64,000 nt of DNA from contig OY723305.1 of assembly GCA_963210315.1 (NCBI GenBank), forward strand, positions 1,895,900 to 1,959,899. Direction: 5' to 3'. Below, in pieces: positions 1 through 9,508 of this stretch. Position numbers and translations under genes: made by a program. Numbering within the stretch: the stretch's first letter is position 1; each line of letters opens with the position of its first letter. Under the pieces are notes generated by a model. That model made no database searches. It saw nothing but the letters and a program-made list of their open reading frames with translations, and was not told the origin of the DNA. The stretch comes from Rhynchopus euleeides. Its lineage: Eukaryota; Euglenozoa; Diplonemea; Diplonemida; Diplonemidae.

Positions 1-1327
1 TTCCTGAAAAATGGCAAAACGCCACCCCCGCTCGGGCAACGAGTCCCGACAACTCCGAAGCTTGCGCGGTGCGGACGATTCACGGGTGCATGTAACGAAG
101 GTCTTTCCAAGCCCTTTCGTTGCGGCTCTCTCTCTGACGCCCGTCGGTGTGGCCTGCCTGCTGCGGCTAGACAAAGGGTGCATCCACATTGTGCGCCAAA
201 CTATGCATTTGTGTTCCCTGTGCTCCTACAAAATACACGCGCTCCATTCAAGTAGTCGATTTGCAGATGCCAATCTTCAGGGAACCGAATCAAGGAAACC
301 TCCAGGAGTCCTGCGGATGCACTGCAACCGATTTCAGCCAGTGTTGTGAGGGGCAGTACGAGACAAATGAATGGCCTCTTCGATACTCAGAAGACACTTA
401 CGAAAAAGAAATGCCCGCAGAAGCGTGGCTTGCATTCGGAGGGCAGAAGGGCTGCGTGTGATGGCACGACACCCAATTCTGTTCAGTTGTATAGTAATTA
501 AAGAAAGAACAACCCCCCGCCCCCCACCACCCCCGCCCCTCAGCTGACCCGCAGGGCTGCTGTCAGCCCATCGCGATTTATGCCGGGTTGGTATCTTGGC
601 TAGGAGGAAGGCTTATCCTGGAGGAAGCTGAAAAATACACGACCTTTTCACCCTTCCCAACTCTTCGCGCACCTGAGCCCGAGGGGCCAAAAATTCACCC
701 CTCCTTGATCCCCGTTTATGCCTGAGGAGGAACCGGCAGGAGAGGGACGTACCACAGTAGGTTCGAAATGGGACGGCATCAAGAGTCGCCCAGTGTTCGT
801 GCTGCATCACGTTGTCACATCACCTTTCCAGCAGCGGGCTGCGAGAAATACCACACATCAGAATTTTTTACTGGAAGTGGTGTGTGATTGGCAAGTTCAT
901 GGACTGTACGGCAATCCAAAGCTTCCCCCATTGTTGCATTTCCCCCTGACAAGGTAACACCCTCGGCGTTGACGAAGCTTTGAAAACAGAAATAAAAGAG
1001 AGGGAAAATCAGGAAGGGGGTGTGGCTGTAGCGCTTGTACATGGCCCACCACCATATGTGCGTAGGTCGGTGAGTGGGCTGACAGGAGGAGGAGGAGGGA
1101 ATGTGGGAGAAAGGGTGAAGTGGAAAGACGCCTGAGCGCGTGTGTGCTATCTCCCAGGTGTGGGACATGTCATCACAGATGCCCTGTGCACCCCCCCGCC
1201 CCCGACTCCAACACACAGTGCAAACACACGTTCCTTCTGTTGCTTCGCAGGGCCTCACCACGACACCACCTCCTTCACCCCACAGATTACCCAAGCCGGG
1301 TGCCCACCCACTTCAACACACTTCACA
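1..1327. other. Intergenic region, no gene recognised
   Basis: Short open frames occur here on both strands, but none shows a recognisable domain or a convincing coding pattern. The stretch contains C-rich and pyrimidine-rich blocks near 510-545 and 1180-1285. It probably holds the flank of an upstream gene and the 5' region of the receptor-type gene that starts at 1328. Confidence 0.5.
1229..1285 (+). promoter_or_regulatory. Possible 3' splice acceptors upstream of the cyclase-like gene
   Basis: Two pyrimidine-rich tracts each ending in CAG (near 1250 and near 1285) lie 43-78 bases before the ATG at 1328. This looks like a 3' splice acceptor of a 5'-UTR intron or, in organisms that do it, a spliced-leader addition site. 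It is inferred from base pattern only. A transcript end or a spliced leader junction would be needed to tell the two apart. Confidence 0.2.
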
Positions 1328-3774
1328 ATGGGGATGCAGGTCAACATCCCTGTTCTGGCGGTCATCATGATTGCCACTCTGGCGAGCACGTCGTCTTCGA
1401 TGGCAGGCGGGCTGATTCTCTACTTCCAGGGGCTGGAGTCGCTGGAGGATTCGATGGCAGAGACGAGCAAGAGCGAGGTCGAAGGCCTGCGTGCTGAGGT
1501 GTTGCAGCAGGTCTCATACGTTGAAACCACGGTGGACATGCTGAAGAAGTTTGTCTTCTCCCACGAGCGCATCCGGGGAAACAACTCCAGCAAGTGGATA
1601 GACCCCATCAGGTCCTTCGGGTTTGCCCAGGTCGCGGCGTCCGAGGCATTGGGCGTATCGGGTATCATCGCATTGGGGGTGCCACATGACCCTTTGAACA
1701 GGTCCGCCTTCGGTCTGTTTCTGTGGGGGGAACAGCACCGGGACGGATCGCAGGTGCGCAACACTGCGTGGTACCACGACCAGCTGCCTGCGGAGAACTT
1801 CGTCGTGGCAAACCAGACGGTACAGGCCATGATAACTCCTGCCTACTCCCTGCAGCAAGAGTCGGGCTACCTCGGGCCGTATTTGTTTTCGTTCGACTTG
1901 AAGAAGCGCTTTGTCGACCTCTCGAAGCACGACCCGCGGGACGGTCCGTGGGAGATTCCCATAGACGCGGGCACGGCTGTGCCCCCCGTGGCTGGCTCCA
2001 TGATGTCGAGTTGGCTCCCGCCGCAGCAGTGGTTTGCGTCGGACGGGTACCTCCAGTCCTACAGCAACCTCGACTCGGTCTTCCACCCGCCGCCCCCACC
2101 GCACCCGTGGAGCACGTTCCGGGCTGTGTCTCTGTCGGTCACATTTATGTACCGCTCCTTCCAGCCGGCATTCGACACCTACAAGGCTGCCCGCCCTGAC
2201 ACGACAGCGATGCTGGTGAACAGGCGCACTGGTCTTGTGTACGGCTCGACTGCAGGTGGCATGATCCCCTCTTGGTGCCAGTCGGAGCCGCGCTCCGGTG
2301 TCACAGTGCGCAAGGTCGGCTGCTCGCTGCGGGTGTCCGATCTTTCGGCAGCTGCCCAGGATGCTTTTCGTGCCACCGCCACCCAGCCACTCGGCCTTTG
2401 TGAAGGAGAATCTTGGCGGTGAGGATTACTTCCTGCGACGCGAGGATGCCAAACACTTGGGCCTGGAGATGTTGTGGCTGCGCCCCACATCGAGCGTGGA
2501 GGGCAAGGTGCAGGAGGCACTGGTGTTGCTGATTATCTTCACGGTGACGGTGCTTGCTTTTGACCTGGCGATGTCAGTACTCAGAGGTGATGTTCATTGC
2601 AATGCCCGTACGGCAGCTATCTTCCGCCATTGCCGCCGTTGGTGACATGGAAACCGAGGCTGCAGCTAAAGCTGTTGTGCGGTACGACTCCTCTTGCGTG
2701 ATGGTGTCTGAGATGCGGCGTCTGATGAATGGGATGACGAAGACTGTGCACCGTCTGGAGGAGTTCAAAGCCTTTATGCCAGAGTCGATCTTGACACAGT
2801 ATTGTTGCGAATCCGAATCCACCCTGAGCGATACTTTATCACATGATCAGTCGACAGTCAGTGCAGATGAAACGAGCCGCACGTCCGTGACGGAGGTGAC
2901 AGCCTTCGCCGCGAAACCACAGACCCTGACACTGCATCTGCAGATGAAACCTGTGACCCTGCTTCTAGTGAACGTCGTTGCGTGGTGGGATACGGTGGAC
3001 ATGGGTGACTTGTTGGGCAACCACGCAAGTTTAGTGGGCGTCATCATGACTACGATATCCACAAGCAGTGGCGTGATCGACAGCTTCTCGGGGGATCGCT
3101 TCCTGGCGGGTTTCAACACGGCAAAGACGAAGCACGACCACACATCTCGTGCAACGAGCACGGCCTGTAATCTGAAAAGGAAGATGGCAGGTGTGAAGCT
3201 CTCTTCTGCTGTTGCGACAGGGAAGGCACATGTCGGCAACTCCGGGACACAGCAGATTCGCCGCTTCAGCATCTTGGCACCTGTCGTTCCGTGGGTTGTG
3301 GAACTGGAAGCCTTTGGCAAGGGGCGTGGCTACCTCTGCGTGACAGATGACAACACAGCGCAACGCATCGAGGCTGGTTTCAAGTCACGCATCGTCGATG
3401 CGATTGCGTGGCACAAGCGCAGCGTCGTGATCCCTGTGGTTGAGGTGTTCGCCCGGGTCGAAGTGGATCGTGCAGAGTGGATGTACGAGCTGGAGCAGGC
3501 GGCGAGCGGCATGAAATATGATTCATACATCCGTCTGCTGTCCCTCCACATCATCTTCCAGAGGTGGGACCTCGCAACTGCAGTTACTTGCGACACCGAC
3601 GAGCTCATGCAGCGCCTTCCAAAAGTGTTGCAGTCCGCCCTCAGGGAGGGTGTGTTCAAGCCGCTGGACCACCGCTTCGACCGCACGGACTGTGACGTGG
3701 CGGGTTACGAAGTTGGCAGCGAGTCGTACCGCAAAGAGGTGTCACATCCTCGGAAGAAAGATGCTGTCACGTGA
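1328..3774 (+). pseudogene. Two-pass membrane protein with degenerate class III nucleotidyl cyclase domain; two frameshifts
   Basis: I start at the ATG at 1328, which is followed directly by a hydrophobic signal-anchor (about residues 8-35). About 340 residues of presumed extracellular or lumenal region follow, with several N-x-S/T sites. A second hydrophobic segment is encoded at about 2509-2577, then a helical linker and a cyclase-homology domain at about 2945-3480. The cyclase fold shows in the VTLLLVNVV strand, the GVIDSFSGDRFLAGFN block, and the later GKAHVGNSGTQQ block. The first metal-binding Asp is replaced by Asn (codon 2971), the second Asp is kept (codon 3094), and the VNxAxR-type transition-state motif is replaced by VPWVVELE. 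I therefore expect a pseudo-enzyme with a sensor or scaffold role. The reading frame changes near 2370-2400 and again near 2578, one extra base each, so the three parts are in three frames. This is either a pseudogene, sequencing error, or unrecognised short introns. The stop is at 3772. Confidence 0.6.
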
Positions 3775-4532
3775 TGCGATGTTTTATTTTGGGAGTTCAG
3801 CGTCGCCAACCCAGGAACCTTTCACCGTGCGGATCCTTGCGAGCACTTCACACGCCCGGCAGGCTGTGGGGTGTTCAGCATTCGAAGAACACCAACTACC
3901 CTTCTCTGTTGCTACCCTTCTCTCTCGTGATTGACCGGGTTTGGAAGCGTCGGCTCGGCAACAAGGAAACCGTGAGCCGCACCGATCCTCAATTTGTCCC
4001 CATTCCCTGCTTGATGTGACGAGTCAATGTGCGAGCCTTCCAGGCGTGTGATTGATTCCCCTCCTGATCCGCCTTTCCGGGCAAGGTCAGGAAGTGCAAT
4101 TTGAACGTATGTGCGTTCTTCGGCATCTGCGGGCAGATATTCTAGTCGAGTCCCGATACCTGACTGGACACGAATCGCTTCAGGCGTGCTTTTCAGATGG
4201 GATGCACCGCAGTTTGAGTGGCCCAGCCCATGAGTAGGGTAGCAGGTTTCACCACATCCAAAGCACAGTGGGTTTGCGGGTATTGACAGTTCTGGCAACT
4301 TCAGTTTTGGCAACAGAGACTTCCAGCCATTCCCGACCCTCAAGTTTCGGCTTTTTTTTGGGATCATCCGTTGTTTCTTTTTGGACCGGGTTCGCGGTCC
4401 GTCGTGAACTTCTGTTCGATGCCGGCCAGCTTACCCAACACTGCTTGCAGAAGATGAAATGGCTCTTGGGCTTCGCAAGGGGTGTGTGAGGATCCGCGCC
4501 TCCACGCGGTGCACCCGGACGTGTTCGCTCAA
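3775..4532. other. Spacer between the cyclase-like gene and LINE family A
   Basis: No domain or convincing coding frame is visible. It should contain the 3' UTR of the cyclase-like gene and probably the 5' end of LINE family A, whose exact start I cannot place because only one copy is present. Confidence 0.45.
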
Positions 4533-6896
4533 ATGGGCGGCGCGACTAAAGCGGATCCGAAGGATGTGAGGGGGATGCGTATCCAGTGGTTGGATGCGGC
4601 ACTCCTCGGTTGGCGCGTGGAGGGCAGCGGGCAGGAGGGATCTGCACGTTTTTACCCCCCACACCGCTGGCGGCTCCCGTCAGCACGGGCCGCCCGCCGT
4701 GCCTTGGGCCACCGTGGGAAGCTCCTGACGGTGCAGTCCCCCCCGTCGCTGTGGCGATTTGGCGCGTTGGTTCTCCAGACCCTGAAGGGGGCCTGTGGAG
4801 TAAGCAAGACACGGCTGGGGGACGCCATGACTGGAGGGGGCGGTGAGTCGGCGGGCTTCGTCCTGTCATCGATGAGGCGTGCACTGCATCCGGCTGGGTT
4901 GACGGTCCGGGACGTGCAGGGCGATGGCAACTGCCTGTACAGGGCAATTTGCAAAGCGTTGCACGGGACGCCGCACGGGCATGCAGCGTATCGGGCGGCG
5001 ACGGTGCTGGAGCTGCGGTCCGGGCAGGACAGGTACGCCCCCCTGGTTGAGGGAGACTACCAGGAGTACGTCGCCCGGGTCGCTCGCTCGGGCACGTGGG
5101 GGGACGCGGTGCAGCTGGACGCACTGCTGAGGCGGATCGGCAGGCATGCCGAAGTTTTCCGGCTTCGGGACGGGAAACTGACCGTCCAGTCCCGTGGGGA
5201 GTCGCAGGGCAGGCCGTGCATCCGCATCGCGTACGTCTGCGGGTCGCACTACGCAACGGTGCTACCGTCCGCGTCGGGTGCCGGGTCCTCGGTGGCTGAG
5301 GAGGATGCGAAGGACATCCCGCAGGATCCGGATGCGGGGGCCACGATGAAGGTGCCCCTCCCCCGTACTGCCTCCGGGGCCCGCCCGACTGGGCAATGGG
5401 GACCGTGGGCACTCCGCCAGGAGGACTGGGACGTGGAGCTGGTGGCGTGGGACGCTGAGGCGGAAGGCGGGGTGTGCCTCGTGCCGCACGGGAAGGAGGC
5501 GGTGGCAGCGCAGGGTCTCCGGAGGGGCAGGACCTACTGCTCCCTCGACCCCCTGCCGGGCAGTGTGGCTTCGCGTGCGCGGGTGCGCCTGCTGGGGCAG
5601 GGCCGCGCCCAGGGTGTGACCCTGCGCGAGCTGTGGATCGCCGGGGACGCGACGCCCACGTCGCAGGCGGGCAATGCGCCCGTCCAGGCGCCACGGGAAG
5701 AGCTGGTCCTGGCGATGGCCGCCAAGGACGGCTCGGAGGATGCGCTTCGGGGCTGGGCCTCAGCGAGGCAGCTGGTGCGGGTTCGGGTCGCCACGGATGG
5801 CGATGTGCGCCGGGCGACGGGTCTGGCCCCGCCCAACCTGGTCGACGATATCCTCCGCCAGAGTGGCATTGAGAAGGTGTACGTCCGCCGCCACCCCTCC
5901 CGGGACAAGGGCGCTGAGGTGGTGTGGCTGGTGTCGGAGGAGCAGGAGGCCTCCCTGGAAGCGCACCGGGGGGCAGACTGGTGGCTGGGGGCTGCGTGGC
6001 ACGTCGGCCACAAGAAGGGTGTGCGCGTCGTGGCGGGAAAGGGCCAGCTTGCCAGGCAGGCCCTTGGGATAGCAGCGCGAGGCCGCCGCTACGCGGTGTC
6101 GGGTGCGCGGGGGATGCGGGGCGCCGAGCTCGAGCAGCAGCTGTCCGACGCGATGGGGTGGAAGGTGACCCCGTGTCACCTCTTCCGGGGGGTCTGGACG
6201 GTGGAGGCCGCGCAGGACCCGCAGCAGTGGGCGACCGGCGACCTGGCAGTGATGCAGGTCGCCCCGCCCAGCGCCAAGCGTCTGAGGAAGGGCGCAAGGC
6301 GCGCAGCCTCTGCACCTCCGGCGAAGCAGCGACGCACAGCGTCTGCTGGGCACACTGGTCCGGCAGTTGCGGTGCAGCGCTCGGGAGCCTGGCTGGGGGC
6401 AGCGAGTATGGCACAGCCGCAACCCTCGCCGCAAACGGGGCAGCGGCCGCGTCAACAACAGCCACCGCAGCAGCAACAACAACAACAGCAACAGGCTCGG
6501 CCTCAGCCGCCGCCGCTACAGGACCTGCAGGCGAGAGCGAAGCTGGACTCCCAGTCGGAAACCCTGGCCATTCTCGCTGGCCAGGTCGAGGTGGCCCTGT
6601 CACGCCTCTCGACTGTGGAAGAAGCATGCCGCGATGCGGGGAGCCTCCGGCAAGAAGTGCAAGTGCGGTGGGAACGGTTGGATGCGCGCAGCGCCAAGCT
6701 GGAACAGGACCTTGCGGCACAATCATCACGTCTCGAGGGTCAGATGATCGAGCAGGGCAAGCGGATGCAGGCATCACAGGACCGCATCCTCGACCTGCTG
6801 GAAGCGCAGCGGCCGAGGTCGGGGCGGTCGGAGTCGCCGGCCCGGAAGGACAAGGACCGCCGGGGCCGGGCCTCGGGCAGGCACGGCGGCAGATGA
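4533..6896 (+). CDS. LINE-A ORF1: OTU domain, repeated domains, poly-Q, coiled coil
   Basis: The first in-frame ATG is at 4533, giving 787 codons. An OTU-family cysteine protease domain spans about residues 125-250. It has VQGDGNCLYRA with nucleophile Cys134 (codon 4932), a middle TWGDAVQLDALLRRIG block and the terminal GSHYATVL with His240. Two or three small repeated blocks follow, each ending in a W-x-V-x-A type strand. A poly-Q stretch lies near 6470-6492, then a predicted coiled coil at about residues 670-755 and a basic Arg/Lys/Gly tail. LINE ORF1 proteins usually bind element RNA and trimerise through coiled coils, and that role is inferred here. The OTU domain could remove ubiquitin or process the protein; the substrate is unknown. 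ORF1 has no internal break. Confidence 0.75.
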   Translation: MGGATKADPKDVRGMRIQWLDAALLGWRVEGSGQEGSARFYPPHRWRLPSARAARRALGHRGKLLTVQSPPSLWRFGALVLQTLKGACGVSKTRLGDAMTGGGGESAGFVLSSMRRALHPAGLTVRDVQGDGNCLYRAICKALHGTPHGHAAYRAATVLELRSGQDRYAPLVEGDYQEYVARVARSGTWGDAVQLDALLRRIGRHAEVFRLRDGKLTVQSRGESQGRPCIRIAYVCGSHYATVLPSASGAGSSVAEEDAKDIPQDPDAGATMKVPLPRTASGARPTGQWGPWALRQEDWDVELVAWDAEAEGGVCLVPHGKEAVAAQGLRRGRTYCSLDPLPGSVASRARVRLLGQGRAQGVTLRELWIAGDATPTSQAGNAPVQAPREELVLAMAAKDGSEDALRGWASARQLVRVRVATDGDVRRATGLAPPNLVDDILRQSGIEKVYVRRHPSRDKGAEVVWLVSEEQEASLEAHRGADWWLGAAWHVGHKKGVRVVAGKGQLARQALGIAARGRRYAVSGARGMRGAELEQQLSDAMGWKVTPCHLFRGVWTVEAAQDPQQWATGDLAVMQVAPPSAKRLRKGARRAASAPPAKQRRTASAGHTGPAVAVQRSGAWLGAASMAQPQPSPQTGQRPRQQQPPQQQQQQQQQARPQPPPLQDLQARAKLDSQSETLAILAGQVEVALSRLSTVEEACRDAGSLRQEVQVRWERLDARSAKLEQDLAAQSSRLEGQMIEQGKRMQASQDRILDLLEAQRPRSGRSESPARKDKDRRGRASGRHGGR
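6893..6896 (+). promoter_or_regulatory. ATGA stop-start overlap joining LINE-A ORF1 and ORF2
   Basis: The ORF1 stop codon TGA (6894-6896) overlaps an ATG (6893-6895) in the next frame, and that ATG opens the OTU-containing ORF2. Overlapping stop/start codons support ORF2 translation by termination-reinitiation in some LINEs, and the same is inferred here. No ATG further upstream in this frame looks like a better start. Confidence 0.6.
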
Positions 6897-8170
6897 GCGG
6901 GTCTGCTGACACTGTGTGCGGATTTGTGGAGTGGTGTAAGTCGTGCGTGAGTCGCCAGTCGTGCGGCGAAATGGGGCTGGGCAGCGCGCAGACGCGCCCG
7001 GCAATGCGACACTGGGGCCATAAGGACCCGATTTTGCGTGGTGTGCGTGTGCGCCGCCTTTTCCTTGGTGGCGGTGATGACGATGAGGTGGACCCCCTGG
7101 AGCGTATAGAGCTCCAGGACGCGTGGCTGGCGGAAGAGAGCTCCCGCCTGCTGGGGCAGGTCGTGCGTGTGCCAGGAGATGGGAACTGCCAGTTCCACGC
7201 GCTGTCGGGGCAAGTTGGTGACTGGGAGCATGCCGGGTTGCGGACGGCGGTGTGCGACTGGCTGGAGAGCATCGAGGGCCTTCAACTCCTCCTTGATGCG
7301 CATGAGGACCCCGCCGCCTATGTGGAAGGTATGCGCGTACCGGGCGCTTACGGCGACGAGTTGACCCTGCAGGCGGCGGCGCAGGTCCTGAACGCAGACA
7401 TCTGGGCGCTGAACGTGGGGAACCCGGAGGGGCTGATTCGCCTGGGGAGATGTCCGGGCGCGACCAGGCGTCTGGTGGTAACGTTCAGGCCGCATCACTA
7501 CGACCAACTTCGGCTCCCTCTGTCGACCCTCCAGGTCCTGGAACAGCGTGGACAGGATCCCGAACTGGCCGCGGTGCCGCTGCCCGAGCTTCGTGGGCAG
7601 ACGGACACGCCTGGTCCCCGGCGCACCAGAGGTGGGCGCCGTGTACGCGTGCTGCAGCGGCCGGTCTCCCCGTTGGGTGCTGGGGCTGCTGCCCAGGTGC
7701 GGCGGGCGGATGCTGTACCTCCGCGTGCGACCCCGGCTCCTGCCGCGACTACGACTGAAGTGCTCTCTCCGACCTCCGGAGGGGGAGGGGGGTTACTCCT
7801 CCGGTCGGCCAACGTGACCTCTCTGCAGAAACACTGTCCGAGTGTCTTCCGGTGGGATGTGGATATGGTTGCGCTGCAAGAGACAAGGCTGACTGAAGGG
7901 GCGCGGGACTCCATGACGGCTCAGGCATGGAAGGCCGGGTACAAGGCTCTCTGGGGAGACGACGTGCCATCTGCCGTAGCTCCCTCGAGGGGCGGACGGC
8001 GGCATCGCCTTCGACGACGAGTTGTCGGAGGGGGTGGACGGCATGAGCGACGAGGGCACGGTCACGTCAACGGGAGGCACCCAAAACACAAACACAGCCA
8101 CCCAAGTGTCAGTGATCCTGATCTCAGCAGCTCGCGCGGGTATGGGGAAGTGGGCAGGGAGTCGGTCTGA
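6893..8170 (+). pseudogene. LINE-A ORF2 fragment: second OTU domain and start of APE-like endonuclease
   Basis: Starting at the ATG in the ATGA overlap, residues about 88-215 form an OTU domain. It has VPGDGNCQFHAL with Cys99 (codon 7187), the AYGDELTLQAAAQVL block, and PHHYDQLRLP with the catalytic His probably at 202. At about 7795-7960 the protein continues as an APE/EEP nuclease start. It contains ANVTSLQKH, with the conserved Asn, and ALQETRL, with the metal-binding Glu. Homology then stops near 7985. The frame runs on to 8170 only as arginine-rich out-of-frame sequence. The rest of the endonuclease and the RT are absent, so this is a truncated, probably inactive ORF2. Confidence 0.7.
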
Positions 8171-8711
8171 CGGGCCAGCAGAGGTGGACGGCAGGATGGT
8201 GTTTCCTTCGGCAGCGAAGGCGGCGGCGGAGGGAGCGAAGGAGGCGGCGTGGGTCCCTCGGACGGCAGAAGGCTGGTTCGAGCTCTTCGGCCAGCACGGG
8301 CGCTCAGAGTTGGAGGTCGAGACGGCACACGCTGTCTACAAGCAGTGGGTGGCGGATCGACGGTCGGTAGATGCCGACTTCAACTCGAGGCGGGAAGGGG
8401 CGAGTGCGGCACGGGTGGAGGAGTTCTTCGCGTGCAAGCGCGTGAACAGCCGGGTGGACAAGAGACGGACGCGTGAGCGGCACCCGGAGGAGGCGGCGCG
8501 ACCGCGGGGCGGCCGTGGCGGGGGAGGGGTGGCGGACCCCCGGGACAGGAGGGGCGACGGCCAGGGTGGAGGGAGGCAGGGCCGCGACAGGTGGGCAGCC
8601 GGGAGAGGCGGCGGCAGGGGTGGCGGCGACCGTAGGGACCGTGGCGGCGGGCAGGAGAGGCAGGCTGCGGTGATCGGAGTAGGGGGCCAGGGGCCCCGTC
8701 GGCGGAGGTGA
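7998..8711 (+). pseudogene. LINE-A C-terminal tail fragment with the shared P-x-T-x3-W-x2-LF motif
   Basis: This frame differs from the preceding nuclease fragment and has no initiator of its own at its start. It contains VPRTAEGWFELFGQHG near 8250-8300, a helical region rich in charged residues, and an Arg/Gly-rich end (RGG-type, about 8500-8710). The same P-x-T-x3-W-x2-LF pattern occurs near the C-terminus of the LINE-B protein and in the ORF fragment at 15306-16340. I read it as the C-terminus of ORF2 left behind by the internal deletion. Its function is unknown; the RGG-rich tail suggests nucleic-acid binding. Confidence 0.5.
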
Positions 8712-9196
8712 AGCGTTCATGCAGGGAGAGGACGGTGCACGTAGGGTGCAACCTCCTCCCCCCCCCTTCCCCCTCCTCCCCTCTTCGGTAGAGTCGTGTG
8801 TATAGTCCGTCTAGGGTGGTTGGGACCCCCGCGTCCGTTCCCCTCGCGCCTAGGCCCCCAAGCATCATCACCGATTCCAGTGTGTATAGTTTGACCTTCG
8901 AGCCGTGGGTCCGGAAAGTCCATTCGGTCCCACGGCGCCTAAACAAACAAATCTGATCGTCCCCCCCCCCCCCCCCGCCCCTCCCCCTTAATAGAGTCTT
9001 GCACAGTGTGAATAGTCTTGCCCTTTGGGGGGGTCGGTGGTGTCCGAAAAAGTTCGCCACAAACTCGGAGTGGCACCAGCAGAACGTGTGTGAGAGCCAC
9101 GGCACCACGGACCCCTGTAAATTCGCTCCCTGATTCCACCATTCCCCTCGATTCCGCCCCTCCTCTGCAGTTCCCTCCCCCAGTTCGAGTGGTTTG
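8712..9196 (+). other. Presumed LINE-A 3' untranslated region
   Basis: There is no coding signal. The stretch has long C runs (about 8750-8770 and 8960-8982) and repeated TAGTC/TGTGTATAGT words, in the style of the LINE-B 3' UTR although not obviously alignable to it. No poly(A) marks its end, so the boundary with the SINE-like repeat at 9197 is approximate. Confidence 0.4.
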
Positions 9197-9508
9197 GAGG
9201 GATGGCCCGCTCGGTCCCGCAAACCGCTCGACAGGGACTGTTTCAACCCTGTTTTTTGCGCGTTCTGGGCCCTGGACTTTTCGAACGGTCGCCATTTGGG
9301 GAGAGACTGTAGAAGAGGTCTGGCCCTTGTTGTTCGAACTTGCCAAGTACACGGCCCTCTAGCCTCTAGCCTCTGCCACACGTGGCCAACAGCAACTGTG
9401 TCGTTGGCTTCCGCCCTGCATGTCATCTCGACAAGCAGCAGACACCCCAAGAGCAGAGGTGGAGAGTAGCAGTCCCCCGGTTCGCCCCCGGGTACCAAAA
9501 AAAAAAGG
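9197..9508 (+). repeat. SINE-like repeat S, copy 1 (about 300 bp, poly(A) end)
   Basis: The sequence is alignable along its whole length, with visible divergence, to the minus-strand copy at 27992-28295. Its last 110 bases align to the minus-strand fragment at 10971-11073. It ends in ten A residues (9499-9508). Just before the A-tail lies CCCGG-TTCGCCC-CCGGG, which resembles a tRNA T-arm and B box (one mismatch to GGTTCGANNCC). That hints at a tRNA-related SINE, but I see no A box or full cloverleaf. Confidence 0.55.

Larger units (their letters stand above)
4533..9196 (+). mobile_element. LINE family A (APE-type), internally deleted copy
   Basis: Two overlapping ORFs (ORF1 4533-6896, ORF2 from 6893) followed by a C-rich 3' region fit a two-ORF LINE. 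ORF1 has an OTU domain, repeated small domains and a coiled coil. ORF2 has a second OTU domain and the N-terminal part of an exonuclease-endonuclease-phosphatase (APE-like) nuclease. The rest of the nuclease and the whole RT are missing, and the sequence passes near 7985-8000 into what looks like the C-terminal tail of the same protein. The copy is therefore a non-autonomous deletion derivative. Its 5' end is unknown. Its 3' end is placed only by the start of the next repeat. Confidence 0.7.

Noticed and set aside
11-461. Two short ORFs at the left edge
   Set aside because: They overlap in different frames, show no domain, and the composition does not favour either.
4482-4532. LINE-A ORF1 start at 4482
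   Set aside because: That codon is GTG, which a eukaryotic element is unlikely to use. The first ATG in frame is 4533.
4546-7272. A 908-codon minus-strand ORF
   Set aside because: It lies antisense to LINE-A ORF1/ORF2, which have clear OTU motifs. Its Pro/Arg/Ser-rich composition is what GC-rich coding DNA gives on the other strand.
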